A DNA stretch of 9,255 bases from an uncultured Gemmatimonadota bacterium (lineage in GTDB: Bacteria; Gemmatimonadota; Gemmatimonadetes; Gemmatimonadales; Gemmatimonadaceae). Where the stretch lies: NCBI GenBank assembly GCA_946479015.1, contig CAMLEQ010000132.1, positions 1 to 9,255 on the forward strand, read 5' to 3'. The notes below the pieces were generated by a model. It was not told the DNA's origin. It searched no databases and saw only the letters and a program-made list of their open reading frames with translations. Both the position numbers and the translations under genes were made by a program. The first letter of the stretch is position 1; every line of letters starts with the position of its first letter. Positions 6,283 to 9,255 of the stretch are shown piece by piece.

Positions 6283-6319
6283 GGACGCCGTCGCTAGCAG
6301 GGAGGCATCGCGACGAATG

Positions 6320-7750
6320 CTATCTGGGCGTGCCGCCTCCGAACGTGGGGGGCTTCACGGTGACCGTGCGCCCGAGCGAGTCCGCGCGCGCGCGGGCGCT
6401 CGCGCCGATCGCGTTGGTGATCCGGTCCACGTTCACACGCGGCAGGGGGAGCGCGGCATCGGGCGCCGCGTCGTCGCGCGCGGGGCGCGTCGCCGCGCCG
6501 CGCCGCGAAGCGAGCGTCTCGTGCGCGGTCGTGCGCCGCGGCGGCGTCGCGGGCGATGCCGAGATCTCGGTGTCGCCCGCCGATCCGGTCTCCGCGACCG
6601 CGTGCGTCGCGCCATCGTGGAGATCCGACGCCGCCGGCGTGACGGGCTCGTCGCCGCTCCGCAGCTCCGCAGGGTGCGCTTCCGCCGTCTTCACCGGCGC
6701 GACCACGGACGTCGCCTCGCGCACCATCGAGCTCGCCCCGTCGGTGCGTCCACGCAGGACCCAGGCACCGGCGCCCACGCCGGCGAGCAGCACGGCGGCG
6801 GCCAGGTATCTGGGCCACGGGCGCCGCGGCTCCACCGGCCAGTCCCGCATCACGCCGCGGCGGCCACGCGCGCGCTCCTCGGCCGGCGCGTCGAGCACCA
6901 CGCGCGGCGCGTCGCGCACCGGTCCGGTGGCGACGGGCGCGGGTGCCGGCGGGGGAGCGGGCACGGCGGCGGGTGCGGGCGCAGGGCGACGAAGCGCGGG
7001 AGACGTGGGAGGCTCGATCCACGGGAGCGACGCGGATCTGGTGGTCGGCGCGGGGGGCGCATCCGCCGCGCGCGGCGGCGGTGGCGCGGGCGCCGTCGCG
7101 GCTGCCGGCTGGGTCGTGCCGCCGGCGCGCTCGCGGATCGCGAGCGCGCGGCGCGCGAGCTCCTCGGCGGCCGCGTGATCCCCTTCCGCCGCGCGCACCT
7201 TGGAGAGGCTGGTCAGGATGCCCGCCACCTCCGGGTGCTCCGGACCCAGCGTCACCTGCTTGATGGCGAGGAGACGGAGGAGGAGCGGCGCGGCCGCGGC
7301 GTGCGCGTTCCGACGGAAGCAGAGCCGCGCCAGATTGTTGAGCGGAACCGCGAGGTCCGGATGATCGGTGCCCAGGTGTATCTCGCTGATCGCGAGCGCA
7401 CGGCGGAAGAGCGGCTCCGCCTGGTCGAGCTCTCCGCGCGCGTAGTGCAGCGCGGCGAGGTTGTTGATCGCCTGCACGAGGCTGAAGTGCTCGCCTCCGA
7501 GCACGCGCTCGCGGATGGCCAGCGACCGGCGAAAGAGCGCTTCGGCCTGCGGCAGATCCTTCTGCCGGTACTTGAGCTGACCGAGGTTGCTCAGACTGGA
7601 AGCCAGGCGTACGTTGTCCGCTCCGAGAAGCGTGGCTTCCCGGATGGCGGCGATGAAGGCCTGCTCCGCCCGGGCGTAGTCACCCTGGGCGAACCAGCGT
7701 CGCCCGGCTTCGTTGTGATTCTCCCAGCGTGTCTCTACGGTGTCGGTCAT
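6320..7750 (-). CDS. TPR membrane protein (kinesin-light-chain-like repeats, single TM)
   Basis: A 476-residue protein with no specific name that I recognise. Residues 12-209 are a TPR array. Starts such as LASSLSNLG (49), LVQAINNLA (91), LAVPLNNLA (133) and VAGILTSLS (175) recur every 42 residues, and each repeat ends in ALAIRE-like and LG-EHP-like motifs. This is the TPR_10/TPR_12 type found in kinesin light chains and many bacterial signalling proteins. A Pro/Ala-rich linker (211-290) leads to a basic stretch and one hydrophobic helix (about 314-332). By the positive-inside rule the TPRs are cytoplasmic and the C-terminal 140 residues exported. The tail is mostly low complexity but ends in an ordered-looking segment (438-470). 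The ATG (7748-7750) has GGGAGGAG (7756-7763) 5 nt upstream, an excellent ribosome-binding site. It probably acts as an adaptor or scaffold. Its neighbour downstream is another repeat-based membrane protein. Confidence 0.88.
   Translation of the reverse strand: MTDTVETRWENHNEAGRRWFAQGDYARAEQAFIAAIREATLLGADNVRLASSLSNLGQLKYRQKDLPQAEALFRRSLAIRERVLGGEHFSLVQAINNLAALHYARGELDQAEPLFRRALAISEIHLGTDHPDLAVPLNNLARLCFRRNAHAAAAPLLLRLLAIKQVTLGPEHPEVAGILTSLSKVRAAEGDHAAAEELARRALAIRERAGGTTQPAAATAPAPPPPRAADAPPAPTTRSASLPWIEPPTSPALRRPAPAPAAVPAPPPAPAPVATGPVRDAPRVVLDAPAEERARGRRGVMRDWPVEPRRPWPRYLAAAVLLAGVGAGAWVLRGRTDGASSMVREATSVVAPVKTAEAHPAELRSGDEPVTPAASDLHDGATHAVAETGSAGDTEISASPATPPRRTTAHETLASRRGAATRPARDDAAPDAALPLPRVNVDRITNAIGASARARADSLGRTVTVKPPTFGGGTPR
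7124..7606 (-). repeat. tandem 42-residue TPR units
   Basis: Four clear repeats of exactly 42 residues (49-209), with a fifth, more diverged TPR ahead of them (about 12-45). The consensus is a leading helix LxxxLNNLAxLxxxRG, then a second helix xxAExLFRRALAIxExxLGxxHP. The exact spacing is the kinesin-light-chain type, not the plain 34-residue TPR. Confidence 0.9.
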
Positions 7751-7786
7751 CCAAGCTCCTCCCGCTTAGATGGACGCGGGGAAGTG

Positions 7787-7816
7787 CCCGGCTGTAACGC
7801 GCTTGCGTGGGCCGGG
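7787..7816. other. two-tier inverted repeat in the divergent region
   Basis: Outer arms CCCGGC (7787-7792) and GCCGGG (7811-7816) enclose inner arms ACGC (7797-7800) and GCGT (7805-7808) around a GCTT loop. It could be a leader hairpin or an operator. Confidence 0.35.
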
Positions 7817-7817
7817 A

Positions 7818-7832
7818 TCACCCAGCGGGTGA
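7818..7832. promoter_or_regulatory. TCACCC-AGC-GGGTGA inverted repeat, candidate operator
   Basis: A perfect 6-3-6 inverted repeat, the size of a half-site pair for a dimeric DNA-binding protein. It lies 82 nt before the tex start and 68 nt before the TPR gene start, so one bound protein could affect both genes. As RNA it would form a 6-bp hairpin with a 3-nt loop. Confidence 0.35.
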
Positions 7833-7913
7833 GCTCCCCTCTCATGTGGTGGTTCTCATGCCTTTCCGCGGCTCGGTCGCGGGAGGCCAAGTCGTACTCG
7901 AACTTCAGGATGC

Positions 7914-9255
7914 ATGCTGCCTGATAACCTGCTTTCGAAAGTCGCGTCGGAGCTGGGGCTCGCTCCGCGCCAGGTCGTGAACACGCTCGCGCTGTTCGAG
8001 GAGGGGAACACGCTCCCGTTCATCGCGCGCTACCGGAAGGAAGTCACGGGCGGGCTGGACGAGGTACAGCTCCGCGACGTGCGCGACCGCGCCCAGTACC
8101 TGTCGGAGCTCGAGGAGCGGCGCGCCGCGGTGCTCGCCTCGATCGAGGAACAGGGGAAGCTCGACGACGTGCTCCGCGCGAAGATCGCGGCCGTGGACAC
8201 GAAGCAGGCGCTGGAGGACCTGTACCTGCCGTTCAAGCCGAAGCGCCGCACGCGCGCCACGATCGCGAGGGAGCGCGGGCTGGAGCCGCTGGCCGAACTG
8301 CTGTGGGCCGGAGCGACGAGCGACGCCGATGCCGAGGCGGCCGCGGCGGCGTACGTGAGCGAGGAGCGCGGCGTTCCCTCCCCCGCCGACGCGCTCCAGG
8401 GGGCGCGCGACATCCTGGCGGAGCGCATCGCCGAGGACGCGCGGCTGCGCGGCATGGTGCGCGACCTCACCCGTGAGAGGGGAGTGGTGCGCGCGCAGGC
8501 CGCGTTCGGGAAGGAGAAGGAGGTCTCGAAGTTCCAGGACTACTACGACTTCTCGCAGAAGCTGACCGAGGTCCCCTCGCACCGGATGCTGGCGATCCGG
8601 CGCGGCGAGGAGGAGGGCTTCCTCATCTGGTCGATCGCCGGGCCCACGGAGGAGATCCTCGGGCTGCTCGAGCGCGAGCTGGTGGCGCCGCGCGCCGCCA
8701 CGCGCGAGATGACGCTCGCGGCGCACGATGCTCACAAGCGGCTGCTCGCCCCGTCCATCGAGGTGGAGCTGCGGCTGGAGCTGAAGGCGCGAGCCGATGA
8801 CGAGGCGATCGCGATCTTCGGGCGGAACCTCGAGCAGCTCCTGCTCGCCGCGCCCGCGGGAGAGCGGATCGTGATCGGGCTCGACCCGGGCTACCGCACC
8901 GGCGTGAAGACGGCGGTCGTGTCGCGCACGGGCGCGCTGCTGGCGACGGACACGCTCTACCTGCACCAGCCGGACCGGTTCGCGGAGCAGCTCGCGCGGC
9001 TGGTGCGGGTGCACCGGCCGGAGTTCATCTCCATCGGCAACGGCACGGCGTCGCGCGAGACGGAGAGCGCGGCGCGCGCCGTGGTGCGGGAGCTGGACGC
9101 GCCGCGCCCGCAGGTGGTGGTGGTGAACGAGGCGGGCGCATCGGTCTATTCGGCGTCCGACCTGGCGCGCGAGGAGCTGCCGGAGCTCGATGTCGCGCTT
9201 CGCGGCGCGGTCTCGATCGCGCGGCGGCTGCAGGATCCGCTCGCCGAGCTGGTGA
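7914..9255 (+). CDS. tex: Tex-family S1 RNA-binding transcription accessory protein, 3' end outside window
   Basis: Tex is a conserved nucleic-acid-binding protein linked to transcription and stress tolerance; it normally has about 720-780 residues, of which the first 447 are here. The N-terminal Tex helical domain is plain from LFEEGNTLPFIARYRKEVTG (27-46), GLDEVQLR, SIEEQGKL and ALEDLYLPFKPKRRTRATIA. The YqgF/RNase H-like domain starts near residue 320 with VIGLDPGYRTGVKTAVV and continues through ISIGNGTASRETE, then VVNEAGASVYSASDLA and LRGAVSIARRLQDPLAEL. The helix-hairpin-helix and S1 domains lie beyond the right edge. The ATG at 7914 is the only usable start: an in-frame stop is at 7830-7832 with no start codon between. 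Its Shine-Dalgarno AGGA (7907-7910) is only 3 nt away. It is transcribed away from the TPR gene. Confidence 0.96.
   Translation, partial: MLPDNLLSKVASELGLAPRQVVNTLALFEEGNTLPFIARYRKEVTGGLDEVQLRDVRDRAQYLSELEERRAAVLASIEEQGKLDDVLRAKIAAVDTKQALEDLYLPFKPKRRTRATIARERGLEPLAELLWAGATSDADAEAAAAAYVSEERGVPSPADALQGARDILAERIAEDARLRGMVRDLTRERGVVRAQAAFGKEKEVSKFQDYYDFSQKLTEVPSHRMLAIRRGEEEGFLIWSIAGPTEEILGLLERELVAPRAATREMTLAAHDAHKRLLAPSIEVELRLELKARADDEAIAIFGRNLEQLLLAAPAGERIVIGLDPGYRTGVKTAVVSRTGALLATDTLYLHQPDRFAEQLARLVRVHRPEFISIGNGTASRETESAARAVVRELDAPRPQVVVVNEAGASVYSASDLAREELPELDVALRGAVSIARRLQDPLAELV

Larger units (their letters stand above)
7751..7913. promoter_or_regulatory. divergent promoter region between the TPR gene and tex
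   Basis: These 163 nt must hold the promoters of two divergently transcribed genes. I could not identify convincing -35/-10 pairs for either. The region carries the TPR gene's Shine-Dalgarno sequence (7756-7763) and two adjacent inverted repeats (7787-7816 and 7818-7832). Confidence 0.6.

Noticed and set aside
7761..7780. CCCGC...GCGGG inverted repeat overlapping the TPR gene's ribosome-binding site
   Set aside because: A 5-bp stem with a 10-nt loop is easily produced by chance in this composition, so I do not claim a translational switch.
6188..7924. 578-codon open frame on the plus strand opposite the TPR gene
   Set aside because: Arg/Gly/Ala-rich composition, no recognisable domain, and it spans the promoter region, the terminator hairpin and an entire real gene in antisense.
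7905..9014. 369-codon open frame on the minus strand opposite tex
   Set aside because: The opposite strand encodes an unmistakable Tex protein; this frame is an Arg/Leu/His-rich shadow.

Overview
The window is about 9.3 kb of very GC-rich bacterial chromosome (coding third positions are almost all G or C). It holds seven genes, nearly gapless. No mobile element, tRNA, rRNA or CRISPR array is visible. The mix of a SpeA-type arginine decarboxylase, Tex, an AIM24 protein, and PEGA, Sel1 and kinesin-light-chain-like TPR proteins with a zinc ribbon beside kinase-like sequence suggests a high-GC, two-membrane bacterium. Gemmatimonadota is my first guess, with Myxococcota-like lineages as an alternative. 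This is inference from gene style, not a database match.

Region 1 (1-4039, all minus strand, transcribed toward lower coordinates) looks like one operon. It runs from an AIM24/TIGR00266 protein to pdxH (overlap 14 nt), then speA (gap 53 nt), then a CPA2/NapA-like cation:proton antiporter. The antiporter start overlaps the speA stop in a GTGA tetranucleotide and runs off the left edge. PdxH makes pyridoxal 5'-phosphate, the cofactor of SpeA. SpeA consumes a proton on decarboxylating arginine to agmatine. The antiporter moves protons against cations. A shared polyamine/pH-homeostasis role is plausible but unproven.

Region 2 (4040-7750, minus strand) has a promoter and terminator zone (4040-4214) and two single-pass membrane proteins built from repeats. 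The first in transcription order (6320-7750) has five cytoplasmic 42-residue TPRs, a Pro/Ala-rich linker, one membrane segment and an exported tail. The second (4215-6173) is the most unusual gene here. It has two tandem copies of a domain resembling only the N-lobe strands of a Ser/Thr protein kinase, flanking a four-Cys zinc ribbon. A linker, a membrane helix, a PEGA domain and five Sel1 repeats follow. It keeps no catalytic lobe, and both copies carry Arg where a kinase has its ATP-binding Lys. A strong hairpin (6253-6282) separates the two genes, and the second has its own promoter-like sequence.

Region 3 (7751-9255) is a 163-nt divergent intergenic region with two small inverted repeats, followed by the 5' 447 codons of tex on the plus strand, cut by the right edge. 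Long open frames antisense to speA, the TPR gene and tex are GC-composition shadows and are not annotated.
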